DNA of 64,000 nt from Chryseobacterium gwangjuense (GTDB lineage Bacteria; Bacteroidota; Bacteroidia; Flavobacteriales; Weeksellaceae). Numbering within the stretch: the first letter of the stretch is position 1; each line of letters starts with the position of its first letter. The stretch lies in assembly GCF_021311115.1 (NCBI RefSeq), contig NZ_JAJTNP010000005.1, positions 186,001 through 250,000 on the forward strand, given 5' to 3'. A program made the position numbers and the translations under genes. The notes beneath the pieces were generated by a model. The model was not told the origin of the DNA. It saw nothing but the letters and a program-made list of their open reading frames with translations, and did not search any database. Below are positions 15,654 to 24,136 of the stretch, one piece after another.

Positions 15654-16127
15654 ATGAATTATCATTTTCAAGCTCACAGACAAGTAAGAAAAAACCTTTT
15701 AGAAATTCTACAAAACACTTCTCACGAAGACCTTTTGCTTATTCCTGATGGTTTCAACAATAACATCTATTGGAACATTGCACATACCGTTGCTACACAG
15801 CAGCTTTTGCATTATTACTTAAGCGGAAACCCTTTTAGAATAGATAAATACTGGATTGAAACCTACAAAAAAGGAACATTACCGAACCTTGATGTACAAA
15901 AATCAGAAGTAGAAGATTTGGAGTTTTTATTGACCGAAACTTCAAAGATTTTGATGAAAGATTACGACAGTGATTTCTTTTCAGATTACACACCTTACAC
16001 CACAAGTTTTGGAATGGATTTAAAAAGCATTCAGGATGCCATCATTTTTAACAATATGCACGAAACCTTGCATTATGGCTATGTAATGGCACAAAAAAGA
16101 GCAATTTTAGGAGAAAAAGGAAGATAG
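15654..16127 (+). CDS. DinB-like four-helix protein
   Basis: A 157-residue protein of the DinB/YfiT-like putative metalloenzyme superfamily. It opens HFQAHRQVRKNLLEILQNTS, has NIAHTVATQQLLHYY with one metal-ligand His and ends NMHETLHYGYVMAQKR with two more, the spacing of the usual three-histidine site. Members are often thiol-dependent S-transferases (bacillithiol in other phyla) or unknown; a bacillithiol link here would fit the YpdA-like gene at 23128 but is speculative. It is a single gene with its own promoter. Confidence 0.82.
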   Translation: MNYHFQAHRQVRKNLLEILQNTSHEDLLLIPDGFNNNIYWNIAHTVATQQLLHYYLSGNPFRIDKYWIETYKKGTLPNLDVQKSEVEDLEFLLTETSKILMKDYDSDFFSDYTPYTTSFGMDLKSIQDAIIFNNMHETLHYGYVMAQKRAILGEKGR

Positions 16128-16152
16128 TTAAAAAATTAATTTTGCTACATAA

Positions 16153-16202
16153 GTCAATTGTATTTTTAGCACTACAACTTTGACTTACGAAGTACAATTG
16201 AC
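16153..16202. repeat. Ten-base inverted repeat ahead of rlmB
   Basis: GTCAATTGTA (16153-16162) and its exact complement TACAATTGAC (16193-16202) are 30 bases apart in the 105-base gap before rlmB. It could be a regulator site or a weak stem-loop; no T run follows. Confidence 0.4.
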
Positions 16203-16232
16203 CATTAACATTTCAATATTTAAATTATCAAA

Positions 16233-16985
16233 ATGACAGATAAAAAAGACGATTTTATTTTCGGGCTACGTCCCGTAATTGAAGCAATTGAAGCGGGAAA
16301 AACGATTGACAAGGTTTTTGTGCAGAATGCATTACAAGGACCCATTTATGCTGAATTAAAAGCAATTTTAGCTAAAAATAAAATCCGTCCCAACTACGTT
16401 CCGGTTGAAAAACTAAACCGTTTTACAAGAAAAAACCACCAAGGTGTTGTCGCTTTTATTTCGGATGTTCCGTTCCATAAAATCGAAGATATTGTTCCTC
16501 AGTTATTTGAAGAAGGAAAAACTCCGTTTTTATTGATTTTGGATCGTTTAACAGATGTCAGAAATTTCGGAGCTATTTGCAGAACTGCAGAGTGTGTGGG
16601 AGTTGACGCGGTTATTATTCCTGAAAAAGGAGCTGCCCCGATTAATTCTGATGCGATAAAAACTTCTGCAGGAGCGCTTTATAACGTAAAAATCTGCAAA
16701 GAGCCTAATTTAGCTCACGTGGTAGACTTCCTTCAGCAAAGTGGAATTTCCGTATATGCAGCAAGCGAAAAAGCACAGAAGCTGATTTACGATGTTAATT
16801 TCAATGAACCATGCGCCATTGTCATGGGGAATGAAGAAACAGGAATTTCTAAAGAAGTTCTTCATCATGCAGATGACAAAATAAAGCTACCTATTGAAGG
16901 AAAAACACAGTCTCTGAATGTTTCCGTTGCTTGTGGAGCGATTTTATATGAAGCCGTGAGACAGAAATTCACGAAAGCCAATTAA
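16233..16985 (+). CDS. rlmB: 23S rRNA 2'-O-methyltransferase RlmB (SpoU family)
   Basis: A 250-residue SpoU-family (trefoil-knot) methyltransferase. The N-terminal substrate-binding domain starts FIFGLRPVIEAIEAGK; motif 1 is DRLTDVRNFGAICRTAE, motif 2 VMGNEETGIS, and motif 3 KLPIEGKTQSLNVSVACG. All three are intact, so it should use S-adenosylmethionine. RlmB methylates G2251 of 23S rRNA; the TrmH-like alternative is less likely because of the N-terminal domain. It is followed by the lipoprotein gene 30 bases downstream. Confidence 0.9.
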   Translation: MTDKKDDFIFGLRPVIEAIEAGKTIDKVFVQNALQGPIYAELKAILAKNKIRPNYVPVEKLNRFTRKNHQGVVAFISDVPFHKIEDIVPQLFEEGKTPFLLILDRLTDVRNFGAICRTAECVGVDAVIIPEKGAAPINSDAIKTSAGALYNVKICKEPNLAHVVDFLQQSGISVYAASEKAQKLIYDVNFNEPCAIVMGNEETGISKEVLHHADDKIKLPIEGKTQSLNVSVACGAILYEAVRQKFTKAN

Positions 16986-17015
16986 TTCTCAACCAACACT
17001 TAAAAAAATCTGAAA

Positions 17016-18068
17016 ATGAAAAACGTAGCAGCATTAGCGCTAATTTCAACTATAGCATTGGTTTCTTGTAATAAAAAAGAAACTGCAACCATCACAAAAG
17101 TAGATCCAAAAACAGGTAAAACGATTACTGTAGAAGTTCCTGCAGATTCTGTGGCAAAAGTAGAAGCCAATCCTGCGATTAAAGATTCATTAGGAATCTT
17201 CAAACAATCTTTTAAATTAGAAAAAGGAAAAACGTATCCGCTTACCACTTACCAAAGAGATGTAAAGACGATGACCGACCCACAAGGAAAGTCTATCACT
17301 GCAACCAGCGAATCTACTGACGAAATGAATTTTGTAGTGAATGATATCAAAGGAAATGTATATGACATGACCCTAAATCTTGTGGCTAAAAGAAATTCTC
17401 AGTCGGCTCAAGGTAAAACATTGGTGATCGACACCAAACTTCCGGTTCCTAAAGAAGAAGATCTTAAAATGATGTGGACCATCAACAAAGCTCTTACCAG
17501 CAATAAGCTGAATGTAAAAATGGACACCAAAGGAAATGTAATTTCAATTACAGGTTTTGAACCCATTTATACCAAAGTTGCCAATGCAGTAGGAACCATT
17601 GTAAAAGATGCTACTCAGAAAGCTAGTGTTGTAGCGAGTTTAAAAGAAAGCTTCAATGAAAAGATCTTAAAAGACCAACTTTCCAAAAACCTTAGTCTTA
17701 TTCCTAAAAAAGGAGCAAAAATTGGTGAAAAATGGGCGAACAGTGAAAATGCAGATCCAAGCGGTAAAGTAAAAGTAACGTCTAATTACACGTTAAAAAG
17801 CGCAGGGAATGGCATCGTGGAAGTTTCCATCACAGGAGGAATTCCTAAAAAAACGGAAAAGCAGGCTCAAGGTCCTATTACTCATAGTATGAGCAGCGAG
17901 TTGGTTCAGAACGGAACAATTAAGTTTGATCAAAATACAGGGTGGATTACCAATCAGAACATCAACGTAAAAACATCACAGATTGAAACCATTTCCGACG
18001 GAAAACAGTCTCAGTCTATGAAAAGTATTTCAAACTCTTCTGTAATGGTAAATCCTTCTGCTAAATAA
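17016..18068 (+). CDS. DUF6263-type lipoprotein
   Basis: A 350-residue lipoprotein: signal peptide 1-17, lipobox ALVSC with Cys18. The residue run after it (NKKETA) is basic, not acidic, so retention at the periplasmic face of the outer membrane is likely. The body has no enzyme motif; it contains FKLEKGKTYPLTTYQ and repeated beta-like segments with a conserved-looking LIPKKGAKIGEKW, the pattern of DUF6263. It is 30 bases after rlmB and 67 before the DUF4834 gene. Function unknown. Confidence 0.78.
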   Translation: MKNVAALALISTIALVSCNKKETATITKVDPKTGKTITVEVPADSVAKVEANPAIKDSLGIFKQSFKLEKGKTYPLTTYQRDVKTMTDPQGKSITATSESTDEMNFVVNDIKGNVYDMTLNLVAKRNSQSAQGKTLVIDTKLPVPKEEDLKMMWTINKALTSNKLNVKMDTKGNVISITGFEPIYTKVANAVGTIVKDATQKASVVASLKESFNEKILKDQLSKNLSLIPKKGAKIGEKWANSENADPSGKVKVTSNYTLKSAGNGIVEVSITGGIPKKTEKQAQGPITHSMSSELVQNGTIKFDQNTGWITNQNINVKTSQIETISDGKQSQSMKSISNSSVMVNPSAK

Positions 18069-18135
18069 GAAAAAAGAAGTTTGGGAATAACTGATTGTTT
18101 ACTCATGATGTTTAAACTTTAAAAATCAAAAAATT

Positions 18136-18357
18136 ATGAAGTACATTCTTGAATTAGTACTTACTGCTATTATTATTTTCTTTGTCTGGAATATTCTGAA
18201 AAGAATTTTCTTTAAGACATTTTACAGTTATAGGTTTAATAACAATAATAACTCAAACAACAAGCAGGACATTCATAGTTCAAATAAAGGAAAGCAAAAT
18301 CTAAAGTGGGATGCAGAAACCGTAGATTTTGAAGAAGTAAAGGAAAATAAAAAGTAA
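18136..18357 (+). CDS. DUF4834-type small membrane protein
   Basis: A 73-residue protein with one transmembrane helix at about 4-24 (ILELVLTAIIIFFVWNILKRIFF), then an Asn/Ser-rich stretch and an acidic end with WDAETVDFEEVKE. The WDAETVDFEEV tail is the recognisable DUF4834 motif of Bacteroidota. It lies 34 bases before the YfhO-like gene, with which it is probably co-transcribed. Function unknown. Confidence 0.75.
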   Translation: MKYILELVLTAIIIFFVWNILKRIFFKTFYSYRFNNNNNSNNKQDIHSSNKGKQNLKWDAETVDFEEVKENKK

Positions 18358-18391
18358 TAATTCCGAAAAATAAAAGATAATAACCATCAAC

Positions 18392-20923
18392 ATGGCGAAA
18401 AATAAAAACTTAATTTATATTGCAATTTCATTAGTTGTCTTTATAGTTTTAGCATTTTTATACTCCACTCCTGTATTTACGGGAAAACAGCTTTTTCAGC
18501 ATGATATTGTGCAATACAGAGGAGGCGCAAAAGAGCTTTTGGATTATAGAGCTGACACAGGAAATGAAACCTATTGGAGTGATTCCATGTTCGGAGGAAT
18601 GCCTACTTACCAAATGGGGAGTAGATTTAATGGCGATATCATTAAGAAAGTTGATAGCTATCTGAACATTCTTCCACGACCTGTTAATTATCTTTTTCTT
18701 CTTTTTTCAGGATTTTTCCTTTTAGGAATGGTGGCCGTCAGAAACTGGAAATATGCTCTTTTGGGGGCTACTTTTTTCGGACTTTCAACCTACTTTTACA
18801 TAGCTATTGCGGCAGGACACAACGGTAAAATCAATACCATTGAGTATTTTGCACCGCTTTTAGCCGGAATCTTACTCGTTTATATCCGAAAACAATACAT
18901 TTGGGGATTCATTGTCACTACCCTTTTCATGGGGCTTCAGATTGCGGCAAACCACCCTCAGATGACCTATTATTTATTCATAGCCCTAGGTTTCTTGTTT
19001 ATCTCAGAATTAATAAGAGTTATTCAGAAGAAAACTGAAGTTAAACATTTTCTGATCTCTTCAGGAATCGTTGCCGCATCTTGTCTAATCGGTGTTGGTA
19101 TGAATTCTCAAAGAATCATGGCCAACTCAGAATACATCAAAGAAACTGTTCGTGGAAAACAAATTTTAACGAATGACAGTCATACCGGAGGAAATTCCGG
19201 AATGGATAAGGAAAGTATGCTAATGTGGAGCTATGGAAAACTGGAAACCTTAAACCTTTTCATCCCAAGATTAATGGGTGGTGGAAGCCAGGAACCGGAA
19301 GGCAAAGAAATGATGGCTAAAATCCAAGAGCTGGTTCAGCAAAATGTAGATTCTCAGGCTGAGTACGACAGAATTTCCAAAGGATTCGGAAGCCTTACCT
19401 ATTGGGGAGATCAACCAGGAACTTCCGGACCTGCTTATCAGGGAGCTATTGTTTGTTTCTTAGCTCTTTTAGGATTCTTTTTCGCTTCTAAGAAATACCG
19501 TTACTGGATTTTAGGAGCTTCAATCCTTACCATATTCTTAGCTTGGGGAAGCAATTTTATGGCACTTTCAGATTTCTTTATAGACTTTGTGCCGTTTTAC
19601 AATAAATTCAGAGCACCATCCTCTATTTTGGTGGTGGTTGAATTGTTATTCCCATTAATTGCCATTATCGGATTGTACCAATTCTTTACAGATGAAAAGC
19701 TTACAGAAGAATACAAACAAAAGATTCTTACTTATGTAGGTGGAGGAACTTTAGGATTGATCTTAATTCTGCTTATTTTCGGTAAATCCCTACTAGGATT
19801 CCATACAGAAAACGAACAGGCTTATTTACCTCCTTTCTTATTGGATTATTTAACTGATGAACGTTTTAAACTATTTAAAATAGACGCTATTAAAGCATTT
19901 ATCTATATTGCAATTACCGTTATTGCCCTGTTCTTAAGTTTAAAGAAAAAATTAAATCAAAATATTGTTTTAATCATTATAGGAGCCGTAAGTTTATTTG
20001 ATCTTTGGTCTGTCAACAAGCGTTATTTAAATGACGAAAATTATGTAGACAAGATCTTTGCTGAAAACCCTTTCCAAACCGAAAGTTCAGATCTTCTAGC
20101 TGAAAAGGTTCAGGGAAATCCTAACTTAGAATCGATTATTGCCAATGTAAATGTCAACAAAACATTAGAGACCATTGCAGAAAAAGATAAAACACATTAC
20201 AGAATTTTCAATAATATTTTAGGAACATTCAGCGAAACAAACACCTCTTATTTCAAATCTTCAATCGGAGGTTACCACGCCGTGAAACTGAGAAGATATG
20301 ATGATGTAATCAACGAGTATTTCCAGGTAATGGATTCTGTAAAAGTTCCGAATATTCTGAACCTGTTGAATGCTAAATATTGGGTAGGAGGAAATCCTGA
20401 ACAACCTCAGGCAATTCCAAATCCTACAGCAAACGGAAATGCATGGTTTGTAAGTGATTTAAAATTTGTAAATACTCCGAATGAAGAGATCAAATCTATC
20501 GGAGTTATCAATAATAAAAAAACAGCGGTAATCGCATCTTCTGATAAGGAATATTTTAATAATAAACCTGTTCAGGCAGATTCTACAGCAACAATCAGTT
20601 TAACAGGATACCAGCCGAACGAACTTGAATTTAAATCAAAATCAAGAACTCCTCAGTTAGCAGTTTTCTCAGAAATTTATTATCCTCATGGATGGAAAAT
20701 GTTCGTAGATGAAAAAGAAGTTCCTTATATCAAAGCGGATTATTTGCTTCGTGCGGTTCACGTTCCTGCAGGAAATCATAATATAAGAATGATCTTTGAA
20801 CCGGAAGTTATTGAAAAAGGAAAATGGATCTCGCTTCTTTGTTTCGGTCTATTCATTGTCTTAAGCGGACTTGGAATTTTCATGATGAATAAAAAGAAGA
20901 AAGAAATTATTGAAACTGTTTAA
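18392..20923 (+). CDS. YfhO-like polytopic membrane protein
   Basis: An 843-residue protein with about 11 to 12 transmembrane helices over residues 5-560, then a soluble C-terminal domain of about 250 residues and a last helix near the end (GKWISLLCFGLFIVLSGLGIFMM). The opening YSTPVFTGKQLFQHDIVQYRGGAKELLDYR and MFGGMPTYQMG are typical of the YfhO family (GT-C fold), which has been tied to glycosylation of cell-wall polymers in Gram-positives. Here the substrate is not known. The next gene is a glycosyltransferase 6 bases downstream, which supports a polysaccharide or glycolipid role. Confidence 0.85.
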   Translation: MAKNKNLIYIAISLVVFIVLAFLYSTPVFTGKQLFQHDIVQYRGGAKELLDYRADTGNETYWSDSMFGGMPTYQMGSRFNGDIIKKVDSYLNILPRPVNYLFLLFSGFFLLGMVAVRNWKYALLGATFFGLSTYFYIAIAAGHNGKINTIEYFAPLLAGILLVYIRKQYIWGFIVTTLFMGLQIAANHPQMTYYLFIALGFLFISELIRVIQKKTEVKHFLISSGIVAASCLIGVGMNSQRIMANSEYIKETVRGKQILTNDSHTGGNSGMDKESMLMWSYGKLETLNLFIPRLMGGGSQEPEGKEMMAKIQELVQQNVDSQAEYDRISKGFGSLTYWGDQPGTSGPAYQGAIVCFLALLGFFFASKKYRYWILGASILTIFLAWGSNFMALSDFFIDFVPFYNKFRAPSSILVVVELLFPLIAIIGLYQFFTDEKLTEEYKQKILTYVGGGTLGLILILLIFGKSLLGFHTENEQAYLPPFLLDYLTDERFKLFKIDAIKAFIYIAITVIALFLSLKKKLNQNIVLIIIGAVSLFDLWSVNKRYLNDENYVDKIFAENPFQTESSDLLAEKVQGNPNLESIIANVNVNKTLETIAEKDKTHYRIFNNILGTFSETNTSYFKSSIGGYHAVKLRRYDDVINEYFQVMDSVKVPNILNLLNAKYWVGGNPEQPQAIPNPTANGNAWFVSDLKFVNTPNEEIKSIGVINNKKTAVIASSDKEYFNNKPVQADSTATISLTGYQPNELEFKSKSRTPQLAVFSEIYYPHGWKMFVDEKEVPYIKADYLLRAVHVPAGNHNIRMIFEPEVIEKGKWISLLCFGLFIVLSGLGIFMMNKKKKEIIETV

Positions 20924-20929
20924 GCTTTA

Positions 20930-22288
20930 ATGGAACAGAAAAAAATATTGATCATCACCTATTACTGGCCTCCTGCGGGAGGTCCTGGTGTTCAAAGGTG
21001 GCTGAAGTTTGCAAAATATTTACCCGATTTCGGATGGAAGCCCATCATTTATACTCCGGAAAATCCGAGTTATCCTTTACTGGATGAAAGCTTGTTAAAA
21101 GATGTTCCTGAGAATATTGAAATTGTAAAGACAAAGATCTGGGAACCTTATCAACTGGCGGAAAAATTGAATAAAAGCAATAAAAAATTCAAAGCCGGAC
21201 AGTTTGATGTGGGTAAAAACCAAAGTTGGAAATCAAAACTTTCCATTTGGGTAAGAGGAAATTTTTTCATTCCCGATGCGCGAGTTTTTTGGGTAAAACC
21301 TTCAGTACAATTTCTTGAACAGTATTTAAAAGAAAATAAAATTGATGTAGTTGTCACTTCAGGGCCACCACATTCTTTGCATCTGATAGGTTTAGATCTA
21401 AAGAAAAAGCTTCCGCATTTAAAATGGATTGCCGATTTCCGTGATCCTTGGACTGAGATTTCTTATTATAAACATTTAAAATTAACCCAAAGTTCAGATA
21501 AAAAACATCGACAGCTAGAAAGTGATGTTTTCAAAACTGCTGATATTACTCTGGCTACAAGCTATACCGACGCTGAGAACTTCAGGAAAAACGGAGCTAA
21601 TTCGGTTTGTATTACCAATGGATTTGATGTTGAATTAAACGTGAAGTCGTTAAATCGTGAAGATGTTCAATCGTCTATTGAAAATTCAACAACTCAACAA
21701 CTCAACAACTTAACAACTCAACAACTTAACAATACAACCAAATTCACATTAAGCTACATCGGTGTTTTAGAACAATTGAGAAACCCTGAAAATCTTTGGA
21801 AAGCTCTTGATAATCTGGTAAAAACTAACTCAGATTTTGCTGAAAACTTTAGTTTAAAATTTGCAGGAAGAGTTGATGATAAAATCTTACATGAAATTGA
21901 AAATTCCGGTTTAAAAAAACACATTTCAAACCTAGGTTATCTGTCTCATGACAAAGCCATTGAGGAAATGGCGAATTCATCGCTTTTATTAATCACGAAC
22001 TTTCCTAACGAATCATCTAAAGGAATTATTCCCGGAAAGATTTTCGAATATCTAGCGACAGGAAAACAAATTATTTCGTTTGGACCGAATGATGCAGATG
22101 TTTCAAAAATTTTGGATGAAACCCAAGCAGGAAAACATTTTAGCTATAATGATTCGGAAAGTATCAAAGACTTTATTTTAGAAAAGTTTGAACTGTGGAA
22201 AAACGGAAATCTTTCTGAAAACACTCAAAATATTGAGCAGTTCTCAAGAAAGAACCTGACCAAAAAATTAGCTGAAATACTAGACTAA
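20930..22288 (+). CDS. GT4-like glycosyltransferase with internal repeat
   Basis: A 452-residue GT-B-type glycosyltransferase. The N-terminal ITYYWPPAGGPGVQRWLKFA is the common opening of this flavobacterial group; the C-terminal domain contains ISNLGYLSHDKAIEEM, FPNESSKGIIPGKIFEYLATGK and FGPND, the nucleotide-sugar side, with the acidic residue of the usual E-x7-E placed in IPGKIFEYLATG. The midpoint (about 252-268) is a low-complexity loop TTQQLNN repeated twice, encoded by six 8-bp units. It follows the YfhO-like gene by 6 bases. The donor and acceptor sugars are unknown. Confidence 0.85.
   Translation: MEQKKILIITYYWPPAGGPGVQRWLKFAKYLPDFGWKPIIYTPENPSYPLLDESLLKDVPENIEIVKTKIWEPYQLAEKLNKSNKKFKAGQFDVGKNQSWKSKLSIWVRGNFFIPDARVFWVKPSVQFLEQYLKENKIDVVVTSGPPHSLHLIGLDLKKKLPHLKWIADFRDPWTEISYYKHLKLTQSSDKKHRQLESDVFKTADITLATSYTDAENFRKNGANSVCITNGFDVELNVKSLNREDVQSSIENSTTQQLNNLTTQQLNNTTKFTLSYIGVLEQLRNPENLWKALDNLVKTNSDFAENFSLKFAGRVDDKILHEIENSGLKKHISNLGYLSHDKAIEEMANSSLLLITNFPNESSKGIIPGKIFEYLATGKQIISFGPNDADVSKILDETQAGKHFSYNDSESIKDFILEKFELWKNGNLSENTQNIEQFSRKNLTKKLAEILD
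21686..21733 (+). repeat. In-frame 8-bp tandem repeat (TCAACAAC / TTAACAAC)
   Basis: Six units of 8 bases: TCAACAAC three times, TTAACAAC, TCAACAAC, then TTAACAAT. They lie inside the glycosyltransferase reading frame; 24 bases encode the 8-residue TTQQLNN repeat. Because 8 is not a multiple of 3, gain or loss of one unit would shift the frame. Confidence 0.9.
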
Positions 22289-22296
22289 GAATATTT

Positions 22297-22335
22297 ATAA
22301 CGCAAAGATTTATACAGATTAAATCTTTGCGTTAT
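22297..22335. terminator. Bidirectional terminator between convergent genes
   Basis: Sixteen-base perfect arms, 22297-22312 and 22320-22335, with a 7-base loop, lie in the 52-base gap between the glycosyltransferase and the lipoprotein on the other strand. Symmetric A/T flanks suit both directions. Confidence 0.75.
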
Positions 22336-22340
22336 CATTT

Positions 22341-22979
22341 TTATATTGTCCATTGGTCATTCACTACCGCAACCAGATAATACTTCCCCTGAAGCTCTTC
22401 AAAAACCAAACGAAGGCTTTTCCAATCCATTTCAGCATTGGCTTCCGAGCCTTTGATATAGTTTTCTGTAAAATCAGTATTTGGATACATCTCCTTTAAA
22501 TTATTTAACGAATTACCTTTACCTAAAAATTCATTAAAAGCGACTTGCCCTGTCGCAAAATCTTTTGAATACACCCATTTGGTAAGATAATCATTAATGG
22601 TTGCTTTATACACATCTCCAGAACCATCCATTGTTCCCCATGTGAAAATGGTTTTAGTCGGTTCATATTTTGTAAAATCGGTTTTTGAAAAGCTTTTATC
22701 TTCTTTAGGATTTACAAATGCGTACATTGAAAAGCGCACTCCTTTTTCCGGATGAATAAACTCAGCCATTTTTTTATAATTTTTATCCTTTAAAGCCTGA
22801 ACAATTTCTTCATTGAGCTGTTGTAAAGCTTTATCTTTACTGATCTCAATCGGGCTCACACTTGTATCGTCAGTTTTTACCTGACTGGTAGAATCTGTTT
22901 TATCATTGATAAATTTTTCAGGATTTTTCTTACAGGCAATCACACTTAGAATGAGCAATGAAACAATTAGTTTTTTCAT
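22341..22979 (-). CDS. Lipoprotein of unknown function
   Basis: A 212-residue lipoprotein: signal peptide 1-15 and lipobox SVIAC with Cys16. The residues after it (KKNPEK) are basic, so it should stay in the periplasm. The next 40 or so are a Thr/Ser/Asp-rich linker, then a globular part with ALKDKNYKKMAEFIHPEKGVRF, SMYAFVNPKEDKSF and WKSLRLVFEELQGKYYLVAVVNDQWTI. The last phrase resembles NTF2-like or SH3-like folds, but I cannot assign it. It stands alone, convergent with the glycosyltransferase and divergent from the YpdA-like gene. Confidence 0.7.
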   Translation of the reverse strand: MKKLIVSLLILSVIACKKNPEKFINDKTDSTSQVKTDDTSVSPIEISKDKALQQLNEEIVQALKDKNYKKMAEFIHPEKGVRFSMYAFVNPKEDKSFSKTDFTKYEPTKTIFTWGTMDGSGDVYKATINDYLTKWVYSKDFATGQVAFNEFLGKGNSLNNLKEMYPNTDFTENYIKGSEANAEMDWKSLRLVFEELQGKYYLVAVVNDQWTI

Positions 22980-23127
22980 ATTTTTTAATGTTTGATATAA
23001 AAATTCACCAAAAGCAATGCCATATTTGAATGTTGAAATGTATGAGATACGGATTGATGATTACCTCTATAGTTTTTTTGTATATCGCTGAAAGCACTTC
23101 GCGCCATGTTTTTTGTACTTTTGTTAC

Positions 23128-24090
23128 ATGGAAATTTTGGATATTCTTATTATCGGAGGTGGACCAATCGGATTGAATTGTGCACTGGAGGCTCAAAAAA
23201 ATAATCTTACCTATTTAATTATTGAAAAAGGAACTATTGTCAACTCTTTGTACAATTATCCTTTATATATGCGTTTTTTCTCAACTGCCGAAAAGCTGGA
23301 AATTGATACTATTCCTTTTATTTCAACCGCTCCAAAACCCGGAAGACAAGAAGCGTTAGAATACTACCAAGGAATTGCAAGACAGCGAAATATGAACATC
23401 AATCTATATGAAAAGGTTGAAAAAGTTTCCAAAGAAAATGAAATCTTCACAATTACAACTTCAAAAGGAGAATATCGTGCTAAACATGTGATCATCTCAA
23501 CCGGATTTTATGACATCCCCAATCTGATGAATATTCCAGGAGAAGGTTTACCAAAAGTAAAACATTATTATACAGAACCATATCCTTACGCAAAACAGAA
23601 AATTATTGTTGTGGGCTCAAGTAATTCCGCTGTAGATGCAGCATTAGAAACCTTCAGAAAAGGAGCGGAAGTTACCATGATTGTCCGTCATTCCGAAATT
23701 TCTAAAAGTGTAAAATATTGGGTAAAACCGGATATTGAAAACAGAATTGCAGAAGGAAGCATTAAAGCTTTTTTTAATTCCGAAATGATTGAGATTAAGG
23801 AACATTCTGTAATTTTTAAAGATGAGAAAGGAACAATACATGAGATAGAAAATGATTTCGTTCTGGCGATGACCGGCTATCTTCCCGATTTTAATTTCCT
23901 GAAAAATTCAGGAATAGAATTGCAAGGTGATTGCCTGAATCCGCTTTACAATGCAGAAACCATGGAAACCAATATTTCTAATTTGTATCTTGCCGGTGTT
24001 GTTTGCGGAGGCAAAGATACCCATCTTTGGTTTATTGAAAATTCAAGAATTCATGCAGAAATGATTATGAAAAATATTCTTTCAAAATAG
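23128..24090 (+). CDS. ypdA: YpdA-like FAD/NAD(P) oxidoreductase
   Basis: A 320-residue pyridine nucleotide-disulfide-type oxidoreductase without the thioredoxin-reductase CxxC. FAD binding motif GGGPIG is at 10-15 (with IIEKG after it); a second Rossmann motif VVGSSNSAVDAALE follows for NAD(P)H. The ending LAGVVCGGKDTHLWFIENSRIHA is characteristic of YpdA, the bacillithiol disulfide reductase, in bacteria that make bacillithiol. The start is ATG at 23128, giving MEILDILIIGGG directly; a TAnnTTTG box (TACTTTTG, 23116-23123) lies immediately before it, so the transcript may be leaderless. No clear TTG -33 box is seen. Confidence 0.82.
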   Translation: MEILDILIIGGGPIGLNCALEAQKNNLTYLIIEKGTIVNSLYNYPLYMRFFSTAEKLEIDTIPFISTAPKPGRQEALEYYQGIARQRNMNINLYEKVEKVSKENEIFTITTSKGEYRAKHVIISTGFYDIPNLMNIPGEGLPKVKHYYTEPYPYAKQKIIVVGSSNSAVDAALETFRKGAEVTMIVRHSEISKSVKYWVKPDIENRIAEGSIKAFFNSEMIEIKEHSVIFKDEKGTIHEIENDFVLAMTGYLPDFNFLKNSGIELQGDCLNPLYNAETMETNISNLYLAGVVCGGKDTHLWFIENSRIHAEMIMKNILSK

Positions 24091-24097
24091 AAGATAT

Positions 24098-24132
24098 AAA
24101 ACAGGAAGCTAAAAAATATAGCTTCCTGTTTT
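24098..24132. terminator. Bidirectional terminator between convergent genes
   Basis: Arms AAAACAGGAAGCTA-like, 24098-24111 and 24119-24132, with a 7-base A-rich loop and T or A runs on both sides. It separates the YpdA-like gene from the MFS gene. Confidence 0.78.
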
Positions 24133-24136
24133 TATT

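Noticed and set aside
16128..16232. Riboswitch or attenuator ahead of rlmB
   Set aside because: Only a 10-base inverted repeat with a 30-base gap is seen; no terminator or conserved fold by eye.
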